Origin: Planctomycetota bacterium
Lineage (GTDB): Bacteria; Planctomycetota; Planctomycetia; Planctomycetales; Planctomycetaceae
NCBI GenBank assembly: GCA_003670925.1
Contig: QWQG01000252.1
Coordinates: 1 to 34,643, forward strand
DNA: 34,643 nt
Direction of reading: 5' to 3'
Part shown: piece by piece, positions 7,037-15,403 of the stretch
How the letters are laid out: every line of letters starts with the position of its first letter
How positions within the stretch are numbered: position 1 is the stretch's first letter
The notes under the pieces: generated by a model
Told to the model about the DNA's origin: nothing
Seen by the model: only the letters and a program-made list of their open reading frames with translations
Database searches by the model: none
Translations under genes and position numbers: made by a program

Positions 7037-9574
7037 ATGCTGCGATGCGTTTTGATTGTGGGATTTGCGCTGTTCGGATTTGCGGGCGCAAAGGCACAGT
7101 TGAGGGTTTATCGGGATCGTGTTGAGCCGCAGTGGTTTTCGCATGACCAGAAATTCTGGTATCGCGTAGATCTGAAGGACGGGGGCCGAGAGTTCGTCGT
7201 CGTGGATGCGAAGGCGGGAACTCGGACGTTGGCGTTTGACCATGCGGTCGTGGCGACGAAACTGACGGCCTTGCTCGAGACACCGATTTCAGCCATCGCC
7301 TTGCCGATCGATACGCTGGAGTTTTTAGAAGACTCAACGTTGATTGTGCTGTCTGGACGTGAGGGGCGATTTCAGTTTAACCCAACAAGCGGGGAACTAA
7401 CGCGACGTGAAGCATCGCCAAATGGAAGCAGCACGCAGTTGGTGTTGCCTGCGGAACCTTCCGAAAATTCCGCCGATGAAACGGAAATCGTCGTCAGCAA
7501 TAATCTGCCGACTGCGGTTTTATTGTTCTGGGTTGATGCAAATCGAAATCAGCGAGGCTACGGTACGATCGAACCGGGACAGATTCATCGGCAACACACA
7601 TTTGCGGGACACGTCTGGTTGTTCAAACACGCGAACGGTGACGAAATTGGAAGCGTTCGCACCGCATCGGGCGGCACGAATGTGACGCTCGACGACAAAT
7701 TGATTGCCAATGTTCGCAGGAGTGTTGCTCCCGGACGACGTCAGCAACGTGAATCTCCCGAGGCCGTTCCAGCATCAACATCGCCGGATGGCGTGCGCGA
7801 CGCCTTCGTCCGCGACCACAATCTGTGGTTGCGGATTTTGTCAGACAATACCGAAATGCAGCTCACGACAGACACCGATGCAACTCACACGATGCATCGA
7901 GATGCATCGCGCGCGCGGGCGATTGGCATGGAGTACGACAAGCCTAATTATCCTGACGCATTGCCCGAGGTCGTGTGGTCGCCGGATTCGCGCACGCTGC
8001 TGGCTTTTCAGACAAAGACCGTGGACGAGAAACGCGTCTCCTATGTCGAATCGTCGCCTTCCGATCAGGTGCAGCCGAAACTGCAATCGTATCCTTATCT
8101 GAAACCGGGCGACGCCATTCCGGTCTCAACCCCCCGGTTGTTTGACGTCACGAGTGGAAAGGAAATCCCGATTGCGAATGACCTGTTTCCCAATCCTTGG
8201 TCGCTCGAATTTCAACGTTGGAGCGACGACGGGACACGGTTTTGGCTGCTTTACAACGAGCGCGGTCATCAGCGCATGCGCGTGTTGGAAGTCATGACGG
8301 CGACGGGCGATGTGCGGGCGCTTGTCGATGAATCCAGTGGCACGTTTATCCACTATTCATCGGATGGCAAGCTGGAACTGAAATGGCTGAAAGACGACAA
8401 GTTGCTGTGGGCCAGTGAACGAACCGGCTGGAATCATCTGTATCGATACGATGTTGCGTCCGGAACACTGCTCAATGCTGTCACGTCGGGTGACTGGAAC
8501 GTGCGAAGGCTGGAACACATTGATGAAGAGTCGGGACAAGTCTGGTTCTTTGCGGTGGGACTTAACCCCGGGCAGGACCCGTATCATGAACATTTTTGTC
8601 GAGTCAACTTGGATGGCAGCGGATTCATCCAGCTCACGGATGGGGATGGGACGCACGCGATTGCATGGTCGCCAGATAAGAAATGGCTGATCGATCGTTA
8701 TTCCCGCATTGATTTGCCGCCGGTCACGGAACTGCGGTCTGCCGATAAAGGGACGCCTATGTGCCAGCTCGAAGCAGCCGATGCAAGTGAGATCATTGCA
8801 GCGCGGGGCCGGTTGCCGGAAAGATTCGTGGCCAAGGGGCGAGACGGGACCACCGACATCTGGGGAATTATCCATCGTCCCAAAGACTTTGATTCGTCAC
8901 GATCGTATGCTGTGATCGAGAACATCTATGCGGGGCCGCACGATCATCATGTTCCGAAAGAGTTTCGTCCTGGATTCGGGCATCAACAGACGATTGCAGA
9001 TCGCGGCTTCATCGTCGTGCAAATCGACGGAATGGGCACGGCATGGCGATCCAAGGCGTTTCATGATGTGTGTTTTCGCAATCTGAAAGATGCCGGGTTT
9101 CCGGATCGTATTGCGTGGATGAAAGCCGCCAAAGAAAAAATCACACAGATGGATCTGACACGGGTCGGCATTTACGGAGGTTCGGCAGGCGGCCAAAATG
9201 CGATGGCTGCCTTAGTGTGGCACGGTGACTTTTATAAGGTCGCTGTCGCTGATTGTGGTTGTCACGACAACCGGATGGATAAGATCTGGTGGAATGAGCA
9301 ATGGATGGGCGTCCCCGAGGGCGATGTCTACACAAACAATTCCAACATGGAACATGCCGGGCAACTTCAGGGACACCTGATGCTGGTTGTCGGCGAGCTG
9401 GATCGGAATGTCGATCCGGCGACGACGATGCAGGTTGCAAAACGCCTTGTGGATGCCGGAAAAGATTTTGACTTCGTCGTGGTCCCCGGTGCCGGTCACG
9501 GAGCCTGCGAAACCCTATGGGCGTCCCGTCGCCGGGCGAAATTCTTTGAGACGCATCTCAGCAACGTGCCGTGA
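7037..9574 (+). CDS. Exported S9-family (DPP IV-like) prolyl peptidase with VHL-beta-like insert
   Basis: The 845-residue protein has a signal peptide cut after AGAKA (residue 20). The DPP IV-type beta-propeller is marked by WSPDSR, W-A-S-E-R-T-G-W-N-H-L-Y-R-Y-D (residues ~458-472) and WSPDKKW. The catalytic alpha/beta-hydrolase domain covers roughly 600-845, with nucleophile Ser716 in G-G-S-A-G-G, probable Asp789 (GELDRNV) and His821 (GAGHG). It should release dipeptides or short peptides from peptides entering the periplasm. Between the short N-terminal segment and the propeller, residues ~150-215 look like the von Hippel-Lindau beta domain (AVLLFWVD, Y-G-T-I-E-P-G, HTFAGHVWLFK). GGAAAG-type spacing (GAAGGAAAGAG) before the ATG supports the start. 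Class assignment is secure; peptide specificity is not known. Confidence 0.92.
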   Translation: MLRCVLIVGFALFGFAGAKAQLRVYRDRVEPQWFSHDQKFWYRVDLKDGGREFVVVDAKAGTRTLAFDHAVVATKLTALLETPISAIALPIDTLEFLEDSTLIVLSGREGRFQFNPTSGELTRREASPNGSSTQLVLPAEPSENSADETEIVVSNNLPTAVLLFWVDANRNQRGYGTIEPGQIHRQHTFAGHVWLFKHANGDEIGSVRTASGGTNVTLDDKLIANVRRSVAPGRRQQRESPEAVPASTSPDGVRDAFVRDHNLWLRILSDNTEMQLTTDTDATHTMHRDASRARAIGMEYDKPNYPDALPEVVWSPDSRTLLAFQTKTVDEKRVSYVESSPSDQVQPKLQSYPYLKPGDAIPVSTPRLFDVTSGKEIPIANDLFPNPWSLEFQRWSDDGTRFWLLYNERGHQRMRVLEVMTATGDVRALVDESSGTFIHYSSDGKLELKWLKDDKLLWASERTGWNHLYRYDVASGTLLNAVTSGDWNVRRLEHIDEESGQVWFFAVGLNPGQDPYHEHFCRVNLDGSGFIQLTDGDGTHAIAWSPDKKWLIDRYSRIDLPPVTELRSADKGTPMCQLEAADASEIIAARGRLPERFVAKGRDGTTDIWGIIHRPKDFDSSRSYAVIENIYAGPHDHHVPKEFRPGFGHQQTIADRGFIVVQIDGMGTAWRSKAFHDVCFRNLKDAGFPDRIAWMKAAKEKITQMDLTRVGIYGGSAGGQNAMAALVWHGDFYKVAVADCGCHDNRMDKIWWNEQWMGVPEGDVYTNNSNMEHAGQLQGHLMLVVGELDRNVDPATTMQVAKRLVDAGKDFDFVVVPGAGHGACETLWASRRRAKFFETHLSNVP

Positions 9575-9676
9575 TCAATTTGCTGCACCGCGGCAAGCTT
9601 CTGACACATTGCGCGGTCGGAATCGAGTCCAGCGAGTGGAGCGGCGTAAGCCCAATGGCACTCGCTTTCTGCTCTC

Positions 9677-9740
9677 AGCCGGCACGCGCTAGCGTCCGGT
9701 TCATGCAAAATTACGTGGAAAACCGGGTGCTAACGCACTG
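9677..9740. repeat. REP-like inverted pair of short GC-rich repeats
   Basis: The minus-strand segment from 9701 to 9682 (ACCGGACGCTAGCGCGTGCC) and the plus-strand segment at 9722-9740 (ACCGGGTGCTAACGCACTG) align over most of their length. They lie in opposite orientation about 20 bases apart. This resembles the repeated intergenic palindromes seen in planctomycete genomes. Only one pair is in the window, so repeat status is inferred. Confidence 0.45.
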
Positions 9741-9892
9741 TGACTGACACGAGTTGCGTTCAAATCGAGTGGCATTGGGCGCACGCCCTCTGGTATCTCG
9801 TTTTTGTATCGGCAAGCTGACGCAGGCCGCTCGCCAATTGTCTCATTCGTGACCGAGCGGAGTACCGTTTAACGCAGATGATTTCATGAACG

Positions 9893-10492
9893 ATGAGACT
9901 GACGCAGAGAAAGTCGCGAAATTCGAATGGGCCTCGATACAATTCCGACACGCTGGGCGTGACCTACCGTGGCAGGACTATTGCCGATGTGCTCAACATG
10001 TCCATGGAAGTCGGCAGGGTGTTTTTTCCTGATCAGGCCACGATCGCCCGAAAGATCAGTGTGCTGAATGGACTAGGTCTCAGATATCTGAAGCTCGGAC
10101 ATCTACCGACGATACTTTCCGGACGAGAGGCACAACGGATAAAACTGGCGGCAGAACTTGGTAAGCTCAAACGCAGCAAGCACAACCTCTACATCCTTGA
10201 TGAACCGACGGCAGGCCTGCACTGCGCTGACATCGATCGGCTGCTGATCAGCCTGAATTGCCGAGTCGATGCCGGCCATTCTGTCATTGTGATTGAGCAC
10301 AAGCTGGACGTCATCAAGACGGCCGACTACGTCATCAAGACGGCCGACTACGTCATCAAGACGGCCGACTACGTCATCGACCTTGGCCATGAAGGCGGAG
10401 AACGTATTGCCACTGGCACCCCGGAGCAGATCGCTGCATTGCAGTCTTCGTATACGGGCGACTTTCTGAAAGCCGGCCTGCAAAAGGGCTGA
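9893..10492 (+). pseudogene. Decayed C-terminal fragment of UvrA (excinuclease ABC subunit A)
   Basis: The 199-residue frame from about residue 13 onward matches the last fifth of UvrA. It shows [20 protein letters not shown], an ABC signature, Walker [14 protein letters not shown]-loop VIVIEH and the tail [28 protein letters not shown]. UvrA is normally more than 900 residues, so the N-terminal ABC module, zinc fingers and Walker A are missing. The ABC signature reads L-S-G-R-E-A-Q-R where the family has L-S-G-G-E-A-Q-R. A 7-residue block (VIKTADY) is present three times instead of once. The first dozen residues are unrelated. A functional full-length uvrA must be elsewhere; this is most likely a duplication remnant that cannot bind ATP on its own. 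Confidence 0.85.
10310..10372 (+). repeat. Tandem 21-bp triplication inside the uvrA remnant
   Basis: The 21-base unit at 10310-10330 is repeated perfectly at 10331-10351 and 10352-10372. It encodes V-I-K-T-A-D-Y. Normal UvrA has this block once. Perfect identity indicates a recent in-frame expansion. Confidence 0.95.
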
Positions 10493-11198
10493 GGGAATTC
10501 TCCCCATTGGTATTCCTCAGCCCATCCTGTGGCTCCGTCGGTCTGTCGCCGGTGCTAAAGTGATTTGCTCGAATCCATTGTGGACAAGGATGTTGATGGA
10601 ACATCTTGTCCTCACTTTTGCTGCCACTCTGTTATCGACTGTGTCGCAGTTTGCTGCAAACAAACGTCCTGTTCATGACTGTCTCAACACTTCAAAGCCG
10701 ACGGCTATCACTGCGTCTCACGCCGTATTTCTAGGCGAATCCGGAGACGAACCGGGCCCGCCGAAATACGCGACTGCCAGAGCTGCGGGCGATGGTTTTT
10801 GGCCACGCAGTCGCCTAGTGTTCAGGGTTTAATAATCAATCCCACAGCCTAGTGAGGCTAGAGTTAGTTTGAGTATTGGGGTAGTCTGCGATACGTGGTA
10901 AGTCGAGTCATCGGCCACGAATTCTGTCCATCCGCTCAGTTGTCCGGCAGTTTTGGCCGAACATTGACCAGCAAAAGCTGCAAAATCATGGGGTAGGTGC
11001 GCATTGGCTGCCAGAGAGTAGGAGTTGGTGTTGACGGGATTTGCCGAATCCCCATGATTCGCGGATATTCCTCTCAAGCTGCGACGACTCCTCTCTCCTC
11101 AACCCGATTTCTTCGGGAGTCGCAGCCTGAAATTAAGGGCTCAACCGAGCCACCTGTCAAACATCTCGCCCAACTCCACTCTCTCAGCAGGTGATCCT
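10493..11198. other. Gene-poor region after the uvrA remnant; two hairpins
   Basis: No ORF here has convincing coding character. A 76-residue frame from the ATG at 10596 has a hydrophobic start but a non-descript remainder. A long hairpin lies at 10582-10611 (GGACAAGGATGTT pairing with AACATCTTGTCC with one bulge), followed by TCACTTTTG, and could be a terminator for a vanished gene. A second inverted repeat (GCTGCGACGACTCC near 11079-11092 with GGAGTCGCAGC near 11116-11126) lies in what should be the 5' leader of the porin-like gene. Confidence 0.4.
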
Positions 11199-12593
11199 GT
11201 GAAGACGTCTTCTTCCCTAGCGGTCGCAGCAATTTTATTGCTGACAACGCAGCAAACCGCCTTTGCGCAAGCCGGATACCCGTCGGCCTACGCGAATGGT
11301 GGCTACCAAAATTTTAATGCGTACCAGAACTCTGGCGGCAGCCCTTACGGTGGCGGCTATCAAGCTGGAGGCCAGCCTTTGGCATTCGGCAACTCTCCGC
11401 ATGCCGCGCACCGGCGCGCTAACGCGGCATCTCAGCGATCGGTTGCGATGCCGCAGTCAGTCTACGAACCGACTTTGACGGCGATGACTTTGTTTCAGGA
11501 TGGCGCCGTTCCGGTACCTCCCGACGCGGGCGCAATTCCATCAGCCGGCACATTTCAGCCGTCCGCTCCGAACACGAGTGATCCAAATTCGGGTGGTACG
11601 ATCATTTCGTCACCAGACATGACTCTGCCCCTGTACGATAACACGACAACATGGAATGCATTTGCACCGCCGCTCACATCGGATCCATTCGTTGGTCAAC
11701 CCGGTATGGCGCCATATGGAGATCCTAATCCCTATCAGCAGGGAATTCCTCCGCAAGGCGCGTATGCTTACGGAGCCAACCCCGCGTGTCCGTATCGCTT
11801 CGGCTGGAGCAATCGCATTGAAGCATCATGGTTACCGAGTGGCAACGTCAAGGAAGCTCCTGCCGGAGTCACTGGTGGGATGGAAATCGTGGGTGTCGAC
11901 TACGAACTCACTAATACGACACAGGCATGTCCAGGCTGGATTCTGAACTGGACCAATCAGTTCAGTTGGCGGAATTGGAGTGGCCCCAGCGGCGCGCTGA
12001 CGCTACCAAATAACGTCTACCGTTTGGGGATTGACTTAGAACTTGAAACCCCCAAGTCCGGGCCCTATAGCATTAGCCTTGGAATCACACCTTCGGTCAA
12101 TACCGATTTCGATTCTGGTGCGTTCAGCGAGGGATTTCAGTTGGACGGGCGTGGCATCCTGTTTATGCAACTGGATCAATACTGGACGTTAGGGCTTGGT
12201 GCCCAATACTGGGATCGTGTCGACAATATTTTCCTACCATGGGCTGGCTTGATCTATCGCGATGATTACTGGGAATGGCAGTTGATGTTTCCTGAAGCAC
12301 GCGTGAGTCTGTTTTTGGGGAACGAAGCGTACTGGTCGAAGTGGATTTATGTGCGAGCCGAATACCATGTCGAAGCTTACGGCGTTGACAGTACGTATGC
12401 GGGTACCGCCACACAGAATCAGGTGCAACTTGCCGACAAGCGTCTCTTGTTGGGTCTAAAAATGGATGCTGGCTTGTACAGCTGGATCATCGAAGGCGGA
12501 TGGATCTTTGACCGCGATGTGAGTTTTGAAAAGACAGTTCCTGACTTTAGCCTTGGCAACGGATTTATCGGACAGATTGGGTTGAAGTATTAG
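11199..12593 (+). CDS. DUF6268-like outer-membrane beta-barrel protein
   Basis: The 464-residue protein has a signal peptide (cut near TAFAQA), then a low-complexity segment rich in Gly, Tyr, Asn and Pro (residues ~25-195). The C-terminal half of alternating aromatic/polar strands ends in G-L-K-Y, a typical beta-barrel terminal strand. Segments such as WILNWTNQFSWRNWSGP, QYWTLGLGAQYWDRVDNIF and IIEGGWIFDRDV fit the planctomycete outer-membrane family I know as DUF6268. The start is a GTG; AGGTGAT six bases upstream supports it, and no ATG is as well placed. It probably sits in the outer membrane; its substrate or structural role is unknown. It is monocistronic with a long leader. Confidence 0.75.
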   Translation: MKTSSSLAVAAILLLTTQQTAFAQAGYPSAYANGGYQNFNAYQNSGGSPYGGGYQAGGQPLAFGNSPHAAHRRANAASQRSVAMPQSVYEPTLTAMTLFQDGAVPVPPDAGAIPSAGTFQPSAPNTSDPNSGGTIISSPDMTLPLYDNTTTWNAFAPPLTSDPFVGQPGMAPYGDPNPYQQGIPPQGAYAYGANPACPYRFGWSNRIEASWLPSGNVKEAPAGVTGGMEIVGVDYELTNTTQACPGWILNWTNQFSWRNWSGPSGALTLPNNVYRLGIDLELETPKSGPYSISLGITPSVNTDFDSGAFSEGFQLDGRGILFMQLDQYWTLGLGAQYWDRVDNIFLPWAGLIYRDDYWEWQLMFPEARVSLFLGNEAYWSKWIYVRAEYHVEAYGVDSTYAGTATQNQVQLADKRLLLGLKMDAGLYSWIIEGGWIFDRDVSFEKTVPDFSLGNGFIGQIGLKY

Positions 12594-12659
12594 CCGTAAG
12601 TAACTGGAGCAATACTCACTTGGTGATGCTGACGCAGCGCGCGCCACAGTGGCGTTTAA

Positions 12660-12718
12660 CCGGATTCGCAAGAATTCGGAGGTATGGCTTATTCATGGCT
12701 GAATTCTCACGAATCCGG
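12660..12718. repeat. Strong 18-bp inverted repeat (hairpin) between the porin-like gene and glmU-like gene
   Basis: Arms at 12660-12677 and 12701-12718 match at 16 of 18 positions (CCGGATTCGCAAGAATTC against the complement of GAATTCTCACGAATCCGG). They enclose a 23-base loop carrying a direct repeat of ATGGCT. There is no T-run after it, so it is not an ordinary intrinsic terminator. It could be a small mobile or REP-type element, or a processing or regulatory hairpin. Confidence 0.7.
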
Positions 12719-12814
12719 CGCCCACAAAACATCTCAAGCAAACCCCGGCGAAGAATAGCGATGTTCTGCTCAGGGGTTTAATGCAACTCAGCAAATGGAA
12801 ATACGATCTCGCAC

Positions 12815-13759
12815 ATGGACGCCCCAATTGCCGTGATCCTAGCTGCTGGCAAGAGCACTAGGATGAAGTCCGAAATCCCGAAGGTTCTGCAGCTCGTGTG
12901 CGGACGTTTAATGATCGACTATGTGCTGGATGCCGCCCGCGCAGCCGGAGTCACGAAGTTGGTAGTCGTGGTCGGACACAAAGCCGATCTAGTCCGCGAG
13001 TCGCTGGCTCATCATCCTGACGTCACGTTTGCCGAACAGACAGAACAAAAGGGCACAGGCCACGCCGTCATGATGTGTGAAGCGACGCTGACGGGACACA
13101 ACGGTTCCGTGCTGATCTTGGCTGGTGATACGCCGTTGCTTCAGGGCGGATCACTGAAAGCACTGCTAGACGCACAGTCTGGTGAAAAAGCAGCTTGCGT
13201 GATCGGGACTGCGAAGACGATCAACAACGAAGGCTTGGGACGCGTCGTCCGCGATGCGGCCGGTGCATTTGAGTGCATCGTGGAGCATAAAGACGCTACG
13301 CCTTTGCAACGTCAGATCACCGAAATCAATACCGGCTGCTACGCCTTCAACACGCCACTCTTACTGCAGTCCCTGCGTCAGCTAAAGCCGAATAATGTGC
13401 AGTCAGAATACTATCTCACCGACTGCCCCAGAATCCTGATGGATGACGGTCACAAGGTCGCTGCAAGTTGCAGTTTGACGCTTGAGGAAGCGCTCGGTGT
13501 GAACACGCGTGTGCAGTTGTCAGAAGTGCAGACCAGCATTCAGACGCGAATCCTGACAGAGCTCATGCTGTCCGGCGTGACGATCGAAAACGCGGCACAG
13601 ACCACGATCAATTTTGGCGCGAAAATCGGTCGCGACACTCTTGTGCGGCCTTTTACCGTTATCGAGGGCGACGTCATTATCGGAGAAAATTGCATCGTGG
13701 AGCCATTCACACATGTGACTGGACCACGCCCAATTCCAGATGGAACTCGCGTCAAATAA
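12815..13759 (+). CDS. GlmU-type UDP-GlcNAc pyrophosphorylase lacking the acetyltransferase domain
   Basis: The nucleotidyltransferase domain (residues 1-~230) has the sugar-nucleotide signature L-A-A-G-K-S-T-R-M-K-S-x-x-P-K-V-L, QKGTGHAV, AGDTPLL and the GCYAF and NNVQSEYYLTD blocks of GlmU. It should make UDP-GlcNAc from UTP and GlcNAc-1-phosphate for peptidoglycan and lipopolysaccharide precursors. After residue ~250 only the beginning of the left-handed beta-helix is present, and the protein ends at residue 314. Canonical GlmU has about 455 residues and an acetyltransferase site in the missing part. The last residues (GPRPIPDGTRVK) do not look frameshifted, so the short form may be natural. 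The acetylation step would then need another enzyme. The ATG at 12815 has no strong ribosome site. Confidence 0.88.
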   Translation: MDAPIAVILAAGKSTRMKSEIPKVLQLVCGRLMIDYVLDAARAAGVTKLVVVVGHKADLVRESLAHHPDVTFAEQTEQKGTGHAVMMCEATLTGHNGSVLILAGDTPLLQGGSLKALLDAQSGEKAACVIGTAKTINNEGLGRVVRDAAGAFECIVEHKDATPLQRQITEINTGCYAFNTPLLLQSLRQLKPNNVQSEYYLTDCPRILMDDGHKVAASCSLTLEEALGVNTRVQLSEVQTSIQTRILTELMLSGVTIENAAQTTINFGAKIGRDTLVRPFTVIEGDVIIGENCIVEPFTHVTGPRPIPDGTRVK

Positions 13760-13773
13760 AACTCACCCTAGGA

Positions 13774-13796
13774 TCAGTAGTGACTGCTGACTTTTT
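13774..13796 (+). terminator. Probable intrinsic terminator after the glmU-like gene
   Basis: TCAGTAG (13774-13780) pairs with CTGCTGA (13784-13790), with one G-T pair and a 3-base loop. It is followed by C and five T, then AAGTTTT. It lies 15 bases after the stop codon. The stem is short. Confidence 0.5.
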
Positions 13797-13878
13797 AAGT
13801 TTTGATTTGGGTGTCGGCCAGTCCAGATTTTTACTCCTGACGACGACTTGCCGCGTTAGCTCACCATGATTGACTACC

Positions 13879-15000
13879 ATGAACGCTCCACACAAAACCC
13901 CGACACCTGTTGTCCCCGAAACTTCATCGGGCTGGATCGTGGCTTTGTTGGTTGTGGCCCCGTGTCTGACTGCCGCCGTATTCGGGTCGCAGAATTCAAA
14001 CGGTCCGCCTTGTCTGATAACAACGAGTCGGCCGTCGCTGGTATTTGAGGAATATCTGGCCGACTATGGGCCGGCGCCAGTCCCCTTGCAGCCGACTCTG
14101 ACGCCCGTGTTTTACCTGCGAAATAAAGGTTCCGAAAAAGTAATGATCACGGATATGGAACCCAGTTGCGGTTGCCTTGCTCCGAGCATGAGTACTCGAG
14201 AAATCGCTCCGGGAGCGATCGAGAAACTGACGCTACCCATTCGATTGGGCAATGAGCCATCGGGGGTTCGCGAGTACACCGTCACGGTGTCCTATTCCGA
14301 TCCAAAACCCCGTCGAGTCACGCTTTCCGTGAAGGCCGTGCTGCCGGAGAAGTCGCTGGTTATTGAACCTCGCGTCTTGATGGTCATGGGGACAGTGAAT
14401 CCCGGTCAGCAGCACATTGTCACAGTCTCCGATTTTCGACCGGAGTCTGTCAACAAGTCGATGAAAGTTACCAGCGTGACGGGATCGTTGTCACTCTTCA
14501 CAGCGGAACTTGTCGGACAGTTCAACCAAGAGGGAGCGAGTCGCACTTCGATATCCGTTCAGTTTCGTGAAAACGCGCCCCCGGGTCGGCATCGGGGAGT
14601 CATCAATATTGCGACCGATGACGCGCAGTTCCCCATGATCCAGGTTCCAGTGATGGTTGGTGACAGCAAGCGAGATCCTTCCGACGCGGTCCGCGTAGCA
14701 CCGGAGACTGGCCGCATTGTGCTCAACTCGGCGACCCCTGCGGAATCCGTCGGAATGGTGATTAGTTTTGATCTTCCGAGTCGCTGGAAGGTCACGCACT
14801 GCGACACGTTTCCGGCGGATATTGTGGCGCAGTACGAATCCGTCCCTAGCACAGTTCCCGACCATCAGACTGTGAACGTGCAACTCTCGATCAGTGAACT
14901 ACCGGCACACGGCATCGAACAGGCCATCCTGACGCTGAACGCCACAGACGGTGACGCCCCAGAAATGGTCACCGTGCCGCTCACGTTGATTTGGAAATAG
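13879..15000 (+). CDS. Membrane-anchored or exported DUF1573 protein
   Basis: The 373-residue protein has an N-terminal hydrophobic segment (WIVALLVVAPCLTAAVFG, about residues 18-36) that acts as signal or anchor. A DUF1573-type immunoglobulin-like domain follows (residues ~60-150), with the typical F-Y-L-R-N-K-G-S-E-K-V-M-I-T and P-S-C-G-C-L-A-P motifs. More beta-rich sequence follows without another clear domain. DUF1573 proteins are abundant, exported and uncharacterised in planctomycetes and Bacteroidetes. An ASPM-SPD-2-Hydin-like scaffold is the usual structural comparison. I use the ATG at 13879; a TTG three codons earlier in frame is possible. It appears monocistronic. Confidence 0.8.
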   Translation: MNAPHKTPTPVVPETSSGWIVALLVVAPCLTAAVFGSQNSNGPPCLITTSRPSLVFEEYLADYGPAPVPLQPTLTPVFYLRNKGSEKVMITDMEPSCGCLAPSMSTREIAPGAIEKLTLPIRLGNEPSGVREYTVTVSYSDPKPRRVTLSVKAVLPEKSLVIEPRVLMVMGTVNPGQQHIVTVSDFRPESVNKSMKVTSVTGSLSLFTAELVGQFNQEGASRTSISVQFRENAPPGRHRGVINIATDDAQFPMIQVPVMVGDSKRDPSDAVRVAPETGRIVLNSATPAESVGMVISFDLPSRWKVTHCDTFPADIVAQYESVPSTVPDHQTVNVQLSISELPAHGIEQAILTLNATDGDAPEMVTVPLTLIWK

Positions 15001-15403
15001 GCCGCAACGTCGGGCGAACGTTAGTCCTGAGGCACCAAGTTGTGGTTAGAGACTGCCCCACGCCAAGAATCAAAGAAGCGTCAAAAAAATGCCGCTAAAA
15101 CTCATGGAAGCGTGGTGCAAAGAGGATTTACCACGGCCCCACGCAGACGCGCTTTGTTTCCTCACAAACCGTAAACATAACTCACCTAATCAATGTCCCC
15201 ATGCAACCCCAACTTGACTGCTGCTGAGTAATGCCGCTCATCCGGCCTGTCGGCCACCACAGCGATGATTCATTCATCGAACACCACGTGGGGGGACGAA
15301 GTTGTGCATTCTTTCGCCGATGTAGCCATTTAATTGACTGGCACGATGCTACACTTTGATTTGAGGATTGCGCCGTTCTCTCGCTCGTCAAGTCTGATGC
15401 CCT
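15001..15403. other. Intergenic region with no recognisable feature
   Basis: This holds the 3' flank of the DUF1573 gene and the upstream region of the TVP38-like gene. TTGACT at about 15333 and TACACT at about 15349 are too close together to be a standard promoter. I see no RNA gene, repeat or coding-like ORF. Confidence 0.4.

Noticed and set aside
8357-8875. 172-residue ORF antisense to the S9 peptidase gene
   Set aside because: Shadow of a well-supported coding region.
10560-10832. 90-residue ORF with a hydrophobic start
   Set aside because: The start overlaps a strong hairpin, there is no ribosome site, and the C-terminal half has no protein-like features.
15333-15354. TTGACT ... TACACT as a promoter for the TVP38-like gene; also considered as a sigma-54 site (TGGCACG)
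   Set aside because: Spacing of 10 bases is too short for sigma-70, and no GC element falls 10 bases after the GG for sigma-54.
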